Assembly (NCBI GenBank): GCA_025529335.1
Contig: JAMYHX010000581.1
Coordinates: 1 to 23,949 of the forward strand
DNA: 23,949 nt
Reading direction: 5' to 3'
Source of the DNA: Rhizopus sp. PT2906
Taxonomy: Eukaryota; Mucoromycota; Mucoromycetes; Mucorales; Rhizopodaceae
The position numbers and the translations under genes were made by a program. Shown piece after piece: positions 9,217-19,680 of this stretch (position 1 is its first letter; every line of letters begins with the position of its first letter). Under the pieces are notes generated by a model. The model was given only the letters and a program-made list of their open reading frames with translations. It ran no database searches and had not been told where the DNA came from.

Positions 9217-12200
9217 ATGTCATCTAAGCAAGAAGAAGAAGCATCAGCATTAAATAAAGAGACTATTTCAGTCGATATGAGAGATAATCTGACAACACCT
9301 CACTCTAATCCATCAAACCCATTTGCGTTTACACCAGATCAATTATCTGCATTACAGGATCCAAAAAATATATCACTACTTCATGCTTATGGTGGTTTAA
9401 ATGGTGTATCTAAAGGATTACATGCTAATATTCAAAGAGGTCTATCAACTCAATCTACTATTGACTCAAATATCACTCTGAATGAAATCATTTCGGATCA
9501 ATCACTTGTAAAACAATCCAACTTAAACAATGAAACAAATGAACCACTAAGAGATGATGGAAAACCCTTTTATCAACGAAGAGCCATCTTTGGTGAAAAT
9601 GTATTACCTGCTGTCAAAGGAAAATCATTACTTCAACTCATGTGGATGGCATTTAATGACAAAACACTTGTAATATACATACAAATATTATCAAAGACCC
9701 TATATTCATACCATATTAGATTCTATTAGCTGTAGCTGCTATTGTCTCTTTGGCTGTGGGATTATATGAAGATATTGGTCAACCAGAATATGATGCTCAA
9801 GGAAATAAGATACCAGGTGTTAAATGGGTTGAAGGCGTGGCTATCATTGTGGCTATTGTGATTGTTGTCACAGTAGGAAGTGTCAATGACTTTCAAAAAG
9901 AAAAACAATTTCGAAAATTGAATGCCAAAAAGGAAGATCGAACAGTCAAGGTAATCTATAATGCTTGTATTCCTCTTTGTATATTTAAACTCTATAATAG
10001 GCAACACGTGATGGTAAAACTGTCTTTATTTCCATTTATGATATACAAGTCGGGGACGTCCTTCATCTAGAACCAGGTGATATCGTTGCAGCTGACGGCA
10101 TATTTATTGAAGGACATAACGTTCGATGTGATGAATCGGCTGCAACCGGCGAATCAGATGCTGTTCGTAAACAAACTTTTGAATCCTGCTATCGTCTTTA
10201 TGCTGAAGAGAACATGCCCTCATCCAATCTGTTGACAGTACCACAACAAAACACAAGATCTTCTGTGAGCAGCTCAAGCTCTGTTGTCGAAAAGATTCAG
10301 ATCGATCACCACAAGAACTTACCAGATCCTTTCATCATCTCAGGTTCAAAGGTATTAGAAGGTGTCTGCACTTATCTCGTCACTGGTGTTGGTGTTCATT
10401 CTTACTTTGGTCGTACTATGATGGCCCTTCGTTCAGATAATGAAAGTACTCCTCTTCAAGAAAAGCTCAACGGATTAGCAGCCATGATTGCTAAACTTGG
10501 TTCAGCCGCAGGTATTCTCATGCTCATCGTCTTGCTCATTCGTTATTTCGCTGGTTGGAAATACGGTATTCCTCACTCAGCTACTACCATTGTCTCAAAC
10601 ATTATGGATATTTTCATTGTCGTTGTCACTATTGTTGTTGTCGCTGTCCCAGAAGGTTTACCTCTCGCTGTTACATTAGGTAAGAACAAACAATGAATAT
10701 ATTGCTCTTGGCTCACTTTTATTGTGACTGTTATTAGCTCTTGCTTATGCTACACAACGTATGCTCAAGGACAACAACCTTGTTCGTGTCCTGGCTGCAT
10801 GTGAAACTATGGGTAATGCAACTACAGTATGCTCTGATAAGACAGGAACACTGACTCAAAACAAAATGACCGTCGTTGCTGGTACTCTGGGATCCTCATT
10901 TAGATTCTTGCAAAGCCCACCTGCTGACCGTGTTGACCTGTATGATATCAACACTCTTGCTCAAAAACTACCTACCCCTGTCATCCAGTTAGTGAATGAA
11001 GCAATTTCTATCAATTCCACAGCATTTGAAAGCACAGATGAGCAAGGAAATCCTTCTTTTGTCGGTAACAAGACAGAAACTGCCCTGCTTCAATTTGCCA
11101 AGAACCTCGGATCAGACAACTTTCAAGACGTTCGTCAACGATGGCCTGTCATTCAGCTGTTTCCTTTTAGCTCAGAACGTAAGGCCATGGCTACTGTTGT
11201 TCGTATGACACTTCCTTCAGGCAAGGTCATTCATCGTGCTTACGTTAAGGGTGCATCCGAAATCTTGGCTGAACATTGCTCACACATCCTGACCTTGAAC
11301 GCCGCCAAGTACACTGACGCTGATGACATTAAGACACGTGCCTTATCATCCGAAGATAGAAAACGTATAGACAGAGTCATCCAAAGTTACGCCACACGTA
11401 GCCTTCGTACTATTGGTATTGCTTTCCGTGATTTCGAGAACTGGCCTCCTTACAAGGGTCATGAAAAGGTCGTGGGTGAAGAGACAGAAGTGCCTTATGA
11501 AGACTTGATTGATAACAAGGGATTAACTCTAGTTGGTGTCGTTGGTATTGAAGATCCTCTTCGCCCCGGTGTCAAAGAAGCCGTCAAAGCTTGTCAAAAG
11601 GCTGGTGTCTTTATTCGTATGGTCACGGGTGATAATGTTGTAACTGCCAAGAGTATTGCCAAGCAATGTGGTATCTATACCCCAGGTGGTATCGTAATGG
11701 AAGGCCCTGTCTTCCGTAACTTACCTACACACCAAATGGATGCTATCCTTCCTCGTCTTCAAGTTTTGGCTCGCTCCAGTCCTGAAGATAAGCAGATACT
11801 CGTGAGAAGACTTCGTGAGCTTGGTGACATTGTTGCTGTCACAGGTGATGGTACGAATGATGGCCCTGCCCTTAAACTTGCTGATGTTGGCTTTTCTATG
11901 GGTATCACTGGTACAGAAGTGGCTAAGGAAGCATCCAGTATAATCCTGATGGATGACAATTTTGCCAGTATTGTCAAAGCTATCATGTGGGGTCGCTGTG
12001 TTAATGATTCTGTCAAGAAATTCCTGGAATTCCAAATCACTGTCAACATCACTGCCGTCATACTTACCTTTATCTCTGCTGTTGTCAGTTCAAAGCAAAA
12101 GTCTGTATTGACTGCTGTTCAACTGTTATGGGTTAATTTGATTATGGATACCTTTGCTGCCCTTGCCTTGGCTACTGACCCACCTACCGAAGAGCTCTTA

Positions 12201-12983
12201 GACCGTCCTCCTGAAGCTCGTACGTCACCTTTGATTACATTCAAAATGTGGAAGATGATCATCGGCCAAAGTATATTTCAGATCATTGTCACTGTCGTCT
12301 TGTTGTACAGCGATATTCTACACTACGAGGCAGATGATCCTATCTTGCAGACAATTGTCTTCAACACCTTTGTCTTTTGCCAGATCTTTAACGAAATCAA
12401 CTGTCGTCGTATTGACTCTCACCTCAATATTTTCCACAACATTCTTTCTAACAAGTTCTTCCTCTTTATCTTCTTCCTTTGTGTCGGCTTACAGAGTATC
12501 ATTGTTAACTTTGGTGGTGCTGCCTTCCAAGTGGTTCGCATCGATGGCGTCTCTTGGGCAATCTCTGTCTGTGTTGGACTTATTTCAATTCCTATTGGTG
12601 TTGTCATTCGCCTGATACCTGATGAACTCTTTAGTTTTGTCTTCTTCTTTAACCCTAAAGCTCGTCAACGATACCTTGGAAAGAACGAACATTTGGCGTC
12701 ACCCACAGTGTATGTAGCTGGAAATGAGCGCATTACATGGAGCAGTGCATTCAATAACGTCCAGTCGGGTTTAGAAAACTTCAAGCATGATGCTGCTCCC
12801 AAATACTCTGAAAAACGGATTAGTGAAGGTATTGCTGCCTCAATCGTACTTCCTAGTATGGTAGCTACTGCTCCCTCCACAGGCTGGGTACCTTCCAATG
12901 ATCAAGCCAATGTTGAAAGTTTTGAAGAAGATAATCAACATACCGTTCTTTCCTCTATCTCTATTGAACAACGATCTCAATAA
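9217..12983 (+). CDS. PMC1-like: P-type Ca2+-transporting ATPase, type IIB (PMC1/PMCA-like), about 1202 aa
   Basis: Four exons: 9217-9669, 9720-9950, 10001-10679, 10738-12983; introns are 50, 50 and 58 bp and all frames join. The protein pumps Ca2+ out of the cytosol, by family analogy into the vacuole or across the plasma membrane. Visible features in order: a polar N-terminus of about 145 residues; M1 (ILLAVAAIVSLAVGLY) and M2 (VAIIVAIVIVVTVGSVNDF); the actuator motif TGES (277-280); M3; M4 with VPEGLPLAVTLALAYA (type II Ca2+ site); the phosphorylation motif DKTGT (Asp488); MVTGDN; TGDGTND (823-829, followed by GPALK where APALK is commoner); and a C-terminal M5-M10 set including LLWVNLIMDTFAALALATDPP. 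Yeast Pmc1 is 1173 aa, so length fits a complete protein. The roughly 110-residue C-terminal tail is Ser/Glu-rich, with no calmodulin-binding helix obvious to me. Confidence 0.95.
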
Positions 12984-13361
12984 TTAATGTTTAATATCCT
13001 ACTGTAGCTATCCTCATATACAATATTCTTTTTCTTTATTCTTATTTAAATCATGTATTATTTCTTCTTTTAATAAGCACAATTCTTTGTAAATAAATTT
13101 TATTATGTACCCTCTTTGATGCTAAATCTACCCAAATGCACTGACTCTCATACACTTTCAGGAAACCGTAGTCACCGAAAAATAATGAACTTGTTTTGAG
13201 TTTCTAAAAACTACGATGCTACTCAAGGTGCATCTTGCCCTCAATCAGCAACCTTTAAGGCACAATCTAAGGAATATGTATCAATAAAAAGAGAATATTG
13301 AGGCGATACTTACGATTTAAAAAAAGCCGAAAAAAAGTCAATTTCAGTTAGCAAACAAAGT
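12984..13361. other. intergenic region, 3' side of the Ca2+-ATPase gene up to the first transposon remnant
   Basis: These 378 bases hold no gene that I can support. AAATAAAT at about 13092 is a plausible polyadenylation signal about 110 bases after the ATPase stop. The stretch from about 13300 (runs of A with GCCGAAAAAAAG) lies just outside the decayed Tc1/mariner coding region and may include its 3' untranslated end and terminal repeat, but I could not match it to an inverted copy on the other side. Confidence 0.4.
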
Positions 13362-14366
13362 TTACCAGCGAGCGGGCCCTCCTTTGGCCTTTATTACTGC
13401 CTTTATACGGTTCGATATATTATCTATAAGCTTACTGATTTTACGCCCTAGTAATATAGTTCCACACATCTCTCACAACCTCCTTCAAGCCTTCCATGGC
13501 CCTCACCCCTATTCCATTAAGTTTTATCTTTGTCTTCATTTGGTACCAGAGATTTTCAATAGGATTTAAATCAGGCGACTGCGCGGACCACTTCAACTTT
13601 TCAAATCCATGCTCTTCCCTCTACTTTCTTGCATACTTTGCGGTGCGGACAAGCGTATTATCTTTTACAAGGGCTGGAGTTGGCAGGCTGCTGTAAAAAT
13701 CCAACAAAACTGGTCCACACATCCGCTCTACAAAACCCACCGTTGAGCGCTTATCTTTCTTCATAAACACAAGAGGAGTCTTCTTGATGAATATAATGTC
13801 TTCCCAAACCATCAATGAATACCTCCTACTTTTGAATGTGGGGGCTAGGCAAGCTTTCTCGTATCTTTCTCCAACTTTCTCCATACTCATATTTGCCTAG
13901 AGTATGCACCTTATTCAAATGTAGATTCATCGGTCCAAATTACCTCCCTCCAATTCTCTAGAGCCCGCTTTCTGTACTTCTTTGCAAAGTCTAATCTTGA
14001 ATTCTTATTCTTCTTGCTTAAGAACGACTTGTTTGCTGCAATTCTGTTCCAAATCTCATCTTTGTCTTTCCAATCTTGACAGGGAAGAAGTTTATAATTT
14101 CTTTCAAAATAGCGAGACTACTATTCCTCAATATGATTCGAAACTATCTACGTTCCCTTTGTGAACAATTTCTGAGGGCGTCCGCTGCGTGGTAAAGGAG
14201 TGATGGTATATGATTTTATAAACTTGCGAATTACTCGAGTAACACTTTGGTAATGTCGGCCAATTTGTTATACAATTTGAGCTGGTTTAACTTTTGCAAC
14301 ATGCAATGCAACAATAAGTTCGCATTAAGTGGTGATTCTCTGAGCTGGTTTAATAGTATTATCCAT
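13362..14366 (-). pseudogene. decayed Tc1/mariner-family transposase
   Basis: Reading the minus strand in all frames gives a nearly full-length Tc1/mariner transposase broken by several stops and frameshifts. It starts at an ATG (14366, MDNTIKPAQRI) with a helix-turn-helix-like region (VTRVIRKF). The N-terminal domain is followed by the linker GRPQK. The catalytic core shows WTDEST (first Asp) and WSAQSPDLNPIENLW (second Asp of the DD[D/E] triad). The C-terminus reads ISNRIKAVIKAKGGPARW and ends at a stop at 13364-13362. The span of about 335 codons matches the family's usual 340 or so. These elements move by cut-and-paste into TA; this copy cannot make an active enzyme. I did not find a convincing terminal inverted repeat pair. 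Confidence 0.85.
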
Positions 14367-14552
14367 TTTTAAAAAGAAGAAAGAAATAATTTTTTCTGTA
14401 GGGGAAAGTAGTCATACACTATCCCAATTTTGAACTGTGAATGAATAAAAATACAGATATGATCATATTACAAACTAACCAACAATTGAATAATTAGTAC
14501 TATTACCATTACTTTTATCTATATTATTAACAAATAAGCAGTTGGTTTTTGT
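14367..14552. other. AT-rich spacer between the Tc1/mariner remnant and the DIRS-like element
   Basis: About 190 AT-rich bases without an ORF or a recognised signal. The part nearest the transposase is presumably the 5' end of the Tc1/mariner element, so its outer inverted repeat would be expected here. Confidence 0.35.
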
Positions 14553-14811
14553 TATGTAAACACGAATATATGAAGTGTTGAACACATTACACGGGTAAGT
14601 GATCTTGGTTGTTATCAATCTTTTCTTTATTATTTCAAACTTGTACTACAATAAAAAGACAATAAAATAACTGAATAAAAAAATTAAACTTTATCTTCTT
14701 GAGTGAGATAGGAGACAAAGCAGAAACAAGAAAGGGACGAGGAGGGTGGGAGCAACCAAGATCACTTACTCTTGTAATGTGTTCAACACTTCATATATTC
14801 ATGTTTACATA
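14553..14811. repeat. 61-bp inverted repeat pair around a 137-bp loop, 3' end of DIRS-like element
   Basis: Left arm 14553-14613 and right arm 14751-14811 are reverse complements at 57 of 61 positions by my alignment. The core is ATATATGAAGTGTTGAACAC. A third, partial copy of the left arm's second half (ATTACAC, GTAAG, TGATCT, GGTTGTT in the same order) lies at about 14814-14845, in the last codons of the recombinase. The right arm starts at the recombinase stop codon. DIRS elements are known to have inverted terminal repeats and an internal complementary region next to the recombinase gene instead of LTRs, so this is probably that structure. Confidence 0.7.
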
Positions 14812-15722
14812 GCATTACACTTCGTAAGACGTGATCTCGGTTGTTGGTCCAGAGTAGATACATTAAAATTGATAGAAGTCGCGGAGGACAGTCGATAGTA
14901 GTGCTCAAAAATATCACGGGAAGATCAGGAGCCATGAGCAACGATGTTGCCCACTGAGACACCTGCTTGTGCTGCAAGAGTGGCAGCGAGTTCACGAGCC
15001 TTTGGTGCAGGGACTTGAGCCGGCTTTTCCACTCTGACCATAATCTGCTTGATGTAGTGTGAAATGCGTTCGGCGCCTATGGGAATGTTGTGATATTGTA
15101 TGGAGCGAAGTAATCGATGCAGTTGTTGATTGGGAAAGACAGGATGTTCCGTAATGCAAGTAGAGTAGGCGATGCGGAGTTTGTGGGCTTCAAAGGCTGC
15201 CACAAGACACAAAAGAGATGTTGTGGTATGGGTGAATAGTAATAGTCTTGACGATGCGTTGACCGCGTCGCTTCTCTTTGGGGGTGATGATGATGAGGGA
15301 AAGCATGCCGTCGGACGAAACACTTGTAGCATGTAAATCGACACGTTCCAGGTCGGAAGGGCGAAGGAAGCCTGCCATGGCTAAGAGCCAGCAGAATATT
15401 GGCGGTTAATTTCTCCTCGGTGATAGTGATATTTGGGCCCAGAGTGAGAAGAAACTCGATTGCTGGTGAGATGTCGTACGTTCAACGTTTAGTGGGTTGG
15501 ATAGTTTGAGAACGAAGGGCTTTCATAAACTCCAGGTAAATCGTGGAAGTGCGAATGTCGTTTTGATCGTCTGTGGAGAACGTAGAGAGGATGACAGAGG
15601 CGTAAGTGTGGAGTGCAGAGACTTTCAATTTGCGAACGGTGTGTTGATCGGCAAGATAGTTGACTAGCTGCGTAGGTGAAGGATCTAAAGGATCATAGTA
15701 GCGGGTGTCACATCACATTTTG
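14805..15722 (-). pseudogene. tyrosine recombinase of the DIRS-like element (broken)
   Basis: The minus strand encodes a tyrosine (phage-integrase-type) recombinase in three frames. The N-terminal SAM-like part begins near YDPLDPSP (about 15700). The first catalytic Arg lies in GFLRPSDLERV (about 15350). The second block reads PKARELAATLAAQAGVS (about 14990). The terminal part has the nucleophile motif FEHYYRLSSATS (about 14880-14910) and stops at 14807-14805. Breaks: a frameshift near 15190-15230, an in-frame stop in the N-terminal domain, and TGA at 14927-14925 where the family has Trp in AHGSW. Recombinases of this type insert circular DIRS DNA by strand exchange. Confidence 0.85.
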
Positions 15723-15864
15723 TAGACTTGTTGGCGATAACCGTACTGGGACTTGGTGTGATGTTGGGAAACGCCGATTGTCTTGCGTGCGTCAAGAGTG
15801 AGGAGTGATCGGTGTTGTCTATTGCTTATAAGTTCCAAGCTAACATTGTCCACCTGTTGTTCTT

Positions 15865-17660
15865 CTATATCAACTGGCAATCGTTCTTGTTGCTGACCAG
15901 CATGTGGTGAGGTAGCGTGACAGGTGATTGTTCGGTCAACTGAAGTGCTAGAGAATACCAAGGCGCCGACGGCCAATTGGGTGTTATAAGAGTCGCCGGC
16001 TGTGGATGTCTTATTAATCGTTGTAATGTCGGGAGTATCAGATTCCAAGGAGGAGCCAGATACAGGCGACCAGGAATATTGTTCCAAGGTTTCGAGAACG
16101 CATTCGTCCAAACAGGCTGAGGATGGTAGTCCCAGGACACAGAGGTTGAGAGGTGTTTGTTCTGGGATGAAGCGAATAGGTCGATGGAATGCGGACCTCA
16201 TAGTTGATTGAACCATTGGAAAGTCCGACGCGGTAAGCTCCATTCTACCTGTTGGCAGAGCTGATGTGACGGTGCATCTGCGGGATTGCAAGCTGATGAA
16301 CCATATAGCGTCGAGAGACGAACAGAGTGACGAAAGTAATAAGTCCATATACGCATCGCCAAGGGAGGTCCTCCACTACCCTTCCAAGTTTGCACATCCA
16401 CTGGGTTATACCGCGACTAGTAGATGAAGGAGTAGTATAGGGGACCATGGGAAGGCAGAAGGGGTGACTAACCACGAGAAGGGTATGTAAGACTACATGA
16501 TAAGAAGGATATCCAGGGAAGACAGCTTTGTCCAGGTTGGAGGGGTATGGTCATGGAGGTGAGAGGCTTTTAAAAGACCAAGGTAAGGACAGGTGGGTGA
16601 GTCATGGGTCATCCAGCTGTGGGTGTCTCTGCTTACCCTACGCCCACTCCAAGTCGTTCAGGGCTGAGGATCGAGTGTTGCTATGCTTGGTGATGTATGC
16701 CATTATAGAAATATTGTCCATACACAACTGTATGTGGTGATTCGGTGGAATAGAGAAGTGCTGGAGAAGTTTCTGAATAACAAGCAGTTCCTTAGCGTTG
16801 ATATGAAGATTGCGTTCTTGGAGGTTCCATTTTCCTTGCAGAGAGTGCTGATTCCAAACGATGCCCCATCCGTGATTGGAAGCATCCGTAAAGACCTGTG
16901 CGGTCTGTTGGTGTGAAAGTATATGTAGACCATTCTATTTCGTCAGTTGACTGATCCATCAGATAATTTCTTTCTTGATGTTGGGTGTTACTGGGCATTG
17001 TTGTTGCTGTCGAAACTGGTTGAGTTGTGAGACCATACACCGCGCCGGAAATTGTGCTTGCTGATTGCCGAGGGGGGCCGCTAGTGCTGTTCTCACAAAT
17101 CGAGCCAGGGATGTCCATGATGTTGACGTTTTCTTCATGAAATGGTATACCGCTCGGTGAATAGAGCGAATCTTCTTGTCAGGGAAAGAGTGAGACATTG
17201 TCTTGGTGTCGATATTCATGCCGAGGCGTGTTATCTGTTCCGTATGCGCCAGAGATTGTTGTTTAGACTTGGTCATGATGATCAGATCGTCCAAGTAGGC
17301 GGATATCCGAATCCCTTTCTGAAGATCCCACCGTAGGAGTGGTTTCAAGGTTTTCGTGAACATCAATGGGGAGAGACTTAGGCTGAAAGGAAGGGCACGG
17401 TACTGATAAGTTTGCTGTCGCCATTGGAATCGAAGCAGATGTCGAGAGGCAGGATGGATCAAAATGTGGTGAAATGCGCTTTGTAGATCGATTGATGTTA
17501 AATAATCGTTGGGCTAAAGTAGACGGGTGATGGTTGTCATAGTTTCCATATTGAAGTGTTGTTGAGGAAGATACCGATTCAGGTTGCGAAAGTTGAGTAC
17601 TGGCCGTAAGCCCCCACCTTTTTTGGGCTGACAAAAAGTTGAGAATGGAAGCCGGCGGTA
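15865..17660 (-). pseudogene. reverse transcriptase-RNase H of the DIRS-like element (broken)
   Basis: The reverse transcriptase starts within PKKGGGLRPVLNFRNLN (about 17630), then SIDLQSAFHHI (motif A Asp), LPFSLSLSP (motif B, where Gly is usual in place of the first Ser) and SAYLDDLII (catalytic YxDD, about 17280). An in-frame TAG at 17516-17514 interrupts it. RNase H follows with FTDAS, INAKELLV and CMDN (the Asp, Glu and Asp of the active site, about 16900-16720). The downstream DIRS-specific region shows NPADAPSHQ, LFASSQNK and LYLAPPWNLI, each in shifted frames. The N-terminus is cut off by the neighbouring LTR-like sequence. A stretch at about 16400-16650 is poorly conserved or rearranged. 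Confidence 0.85.
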
Positions 17661-17667
17661 TTGGGTG

Positions 17668-17853
17668 TGTGATAATATTAAAACTAATAAGAGATAATAA
17701 GATACAGTAAGACTGAATTAATTGTTTTATTGATAAAGAGTGGTTCTTATTTATACTTTAAGTTTACTGTTGATTATAGTTGACGTGGGTCTAACAGTTG
17801 TTCTGGGGTAGAGTAGCCTAATTAAATGTTACCTAGTTTTTACTATTGTGACA
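17668..17853 (-). repeat. LTR-like sequence, 186 bp
   Basis: Read on the minus strand it begins TGTCACAATA and ends TATTATCACA; the two ends are inverted matches at 8 of 10 positions and have the TG...CA termini of LTRs. Inside are a TATA-like AGTATAAATAAG and an AATAAAA signal in the right order. It abuts the truncated reverse transcriptase of the DIRS-like element on one side and a gag-protease fragment on the other. No second copy occurs in the window, so the LTR call rests on these features alone. There is no clear polypurine tract beside it. Confidence 0.45.
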
Positions 17854-17915
17854 TCTGAATCAAGAAACAATGCTATGTACTAGTAAGTGTTATTGTAAGG
17901 GTAATTTCCTTAGTT

Positions 17916-18914
17916 TCAATAAGCGTGAATTATATTCGGATACGACACAGTTTCATCCAATCTCTTACAATTGTTATTATTGCCCAAAAACTTTAAGGTG
18001 CCAGAAACGTTGTTAATTTTATTTAATTTTTTATAAAACGAAGATATATTCAGCACCGTGATTTCGCTTCCAGTGTCAATCTTGCCAAACATTTTAATAC
18101 TCTCTATATAAATAGGAGTTGTTAGATTAAAATTGTTATCAGTGATATAAGTAAATCTTTTGTTTACACTATCATCAGTATATTTACAGTCAAATGCATT
18201 TTTATCGTAAACACGCTTCCAAGCAGTGTCATCCTCTCCATGTTGCATTTCGGTATCATCATCAACATCACCATTATCATCAGCATTATCATTGACGTTG
18301 CGACTGGTTGCCAATAATACACGATCCTCCTTGGCCATCTTTTGCTTGTATGAATCAGATTTGTAATAGTTATCACAGCGATGACCAGGGGGCCACACAG
18401 CGCCACAACCATACTTGCATTTGTTGTCAGTTGCCTTTCTGGGTATATTCTTCTTTTCGTAAAACATGCTCCTGGTTGAACGGCCATCTTTACCTCCAGC
18501 ATTCTTATAAGATCCCATGCTCTTCGATTCACTGAAACAACTACTTGTACCATGAGTTCTGTTGACGCCATGCCTCTTGCAATGATACTTCTTTTGAATG
18601 TATGTAGCACCCTTGCTACCACCAGCTTTGATCTTTCTGCACAAGAAGCTCGTATCACCACCGTCGATTATCTTGTAGTCACCACCCAAAATGTTGGGGT
18701 TCAAGGTAGCTACCATCTGCACCGTGTATACACCGGATTCCGTGTGATTACTGTACCAGGACATGCTAAAGCACTTATGCACCGATTTCACACATGATAC
18801 CACAAAATAAGCAGTTAAGTAATGAGATTTCGGATTGAATAGTCTAGTTTCATGGGCCGCTTTAAGAAACCTCGTCGTGTACTGATTGGTCGATTCATCC
18901 ATCTCCATTTTCAT
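17916..18914 (-). pseudogene. gag-protease fragment of an LTR retrotransposon (Ty3/gypsy-like)
   Basis: An open frame of 332 codons. The N-terminal part (ESTNQYTTRFLKAA) looks like the end of a retrotransposon Gag. Two Cys/His clusters follow: HCKRHGVNRTHGTSSC and CKYGCGAVWPPGHRC, zinc-knuckle-like. After an acidic Asp/Asn linker comes a pepsin-type retroviral protease active site, FGKIDTGSEITVL. The frame stops soon after; no reverse transcriptase, RNase H or integrase follows, and an LTR-like sequence begins 63 bases downstream. The Gag N-terminus and 5' LTR are also missing. It is therefore an internally deleted, 5'-truncated relic, although this stretch itself has stayed open. Assignment to Ty3/gypsy rather than another LTR group is by the DTGS and knuckle style only. 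Confidence 0.7.
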
Positions 18915-18951
18915 AGTTCAGAGCTTTTCAATATTCCACTATGGCGAGAAG

Positions 18952-19227
18952 AACCGTGAATAATTCACGGTTGAGTGAGAGGTGGTCGAATGGGCCAATC
19001 AGAATTATTCGTTTTTTGAGTAACAATGTCCTCATGAGAATGGTGATGTCTAAAAGAGTGCAATTATGAAGAAGAATGTGCGACTAGTTGATAGTACGTC
19101 ACTATTTGAATCTTTTATAGGCTGACTCTGTGGTTTTTATGGTTCATTTCACGCACTTCTGATTTCAAGTGATTCTGACCATTTTTCATTCGTGAATTAC
19201 TCACGAACAGCCGTGAATAATTCACGG
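18952..19227. repeat. 276-bp segment bounded by near-identical palindromes (possible MITE-like element)
   Basis: A palindrome at 18952-18972 (AACCGTGAAT, central A, ATTCACGGTT) recurs at 19211-19227 (CCGTGAAT A ATTCACGG). A third related one lies just inside the right end at 19189-19207 (TTCGTGA, ATTAC, TCACGAA). All share CGTGAAT.A.TCACG. The segment between them holds no ORF. Matching ends and lack of coding suggest a small non-autonomous element, but no clear target-site duplication is visible, so the call is tentative. Confidence 0.45.
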
Positions 19228-19680
19228 TTTTTGTGAACTTTGAATTTTTTGAATATTTTGGAAAGAAATGTTCAAAGTCCTATTTCCTGTCCTCTTTCTA
19301 AAAAGAAATTATTTTTCACCAAAAAAATATGATGAAGGCAGTAACAATTAAGCAATAGCAGCAAATGACGAAGGAGATTGAAGAACAGTTGAGGAAATGG
19401 AAGGCTCAATTACTTGAAAGCGGTTAATGATTATTGTTATTGGATGGGTTGGAACAAATTGTGTTCTATCGGAAAGGAATGTCTTGTTTAATGTATCCAA
19501 AGGACAATAATATTCATACACACACAAGAAGGAATATTAGAAAATGGGAAACACTACGCACACGCGAAAGCACTATGAGCACCCCATTTCTGTGCTTGGT
19601 TGATTTGGGCTTATGTTCCTGATAATTAAGCTGTCATTTTTTGAAAATTTTATTAAAATACACTTTTTTACTGTGAAATA
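19228..19680. other. AT-rich spacer before the MULE transposase remnant
   Basis: About 450 AT-rich bases. A short open frame at 19434-19622 has no recognisable content. The 5' end and terminal inverted repeat of the MULE would be expected here, but I could not pair any sequence with the far side of the element. Confidence 0.35.

Larger units (their letters stand above)
14553..17667 (-). mobile_element. DIRS-like tyrosine-recombinase retrotransposon, 5'-truncated and decayed
   Basis: On the minus strand the order is reverse transcriptase, RNase H, DIRS-type C-terminal domain, tyrosine recombinase, then an inverted-repeat end. This gene order with a recombinase instead of a DDE integrase defines the DIRS group, which integrates through circular DNA without target-site duplication. 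The 5' part, including any gag-like ORF and the left terminal repeat, is missing: reverse transcriptase homology begins at about 17650, immediately beside an LTR-like sequence at 17668. Multiple stops and frame changes make it non-functional. Confidence 0.85.

Noticed and set aside
13384..13890. Short ORFs on either strand in the Tc1/mariner region as independent genes
   Set aside because: They are pieces or antisense shadows of the decayed transposase, whose catalytic motifs read through in other frames.
13138..14480. Terminal inverted repeats of the Tc1/mariner element
   Set aside because: CATACACT occurs on both sides but in the same orientation; I found no convincing inverted match, so I do not report ends.
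15713..16348. 211-codon minus-strand ORF as a distinct protein
   Set aside because: The conserved DIRS RNase H downstream region lies in another frame of the same stretch (LFASSQNK, YLAPPWNLI), so this long frame is at best partly a shifted reading of it.
19434..19622. 62-codon ORF upstream of the MULE remnant
   Set aside because: No recognisable motif and located in AT-rich spacer; length is as expected by chance.
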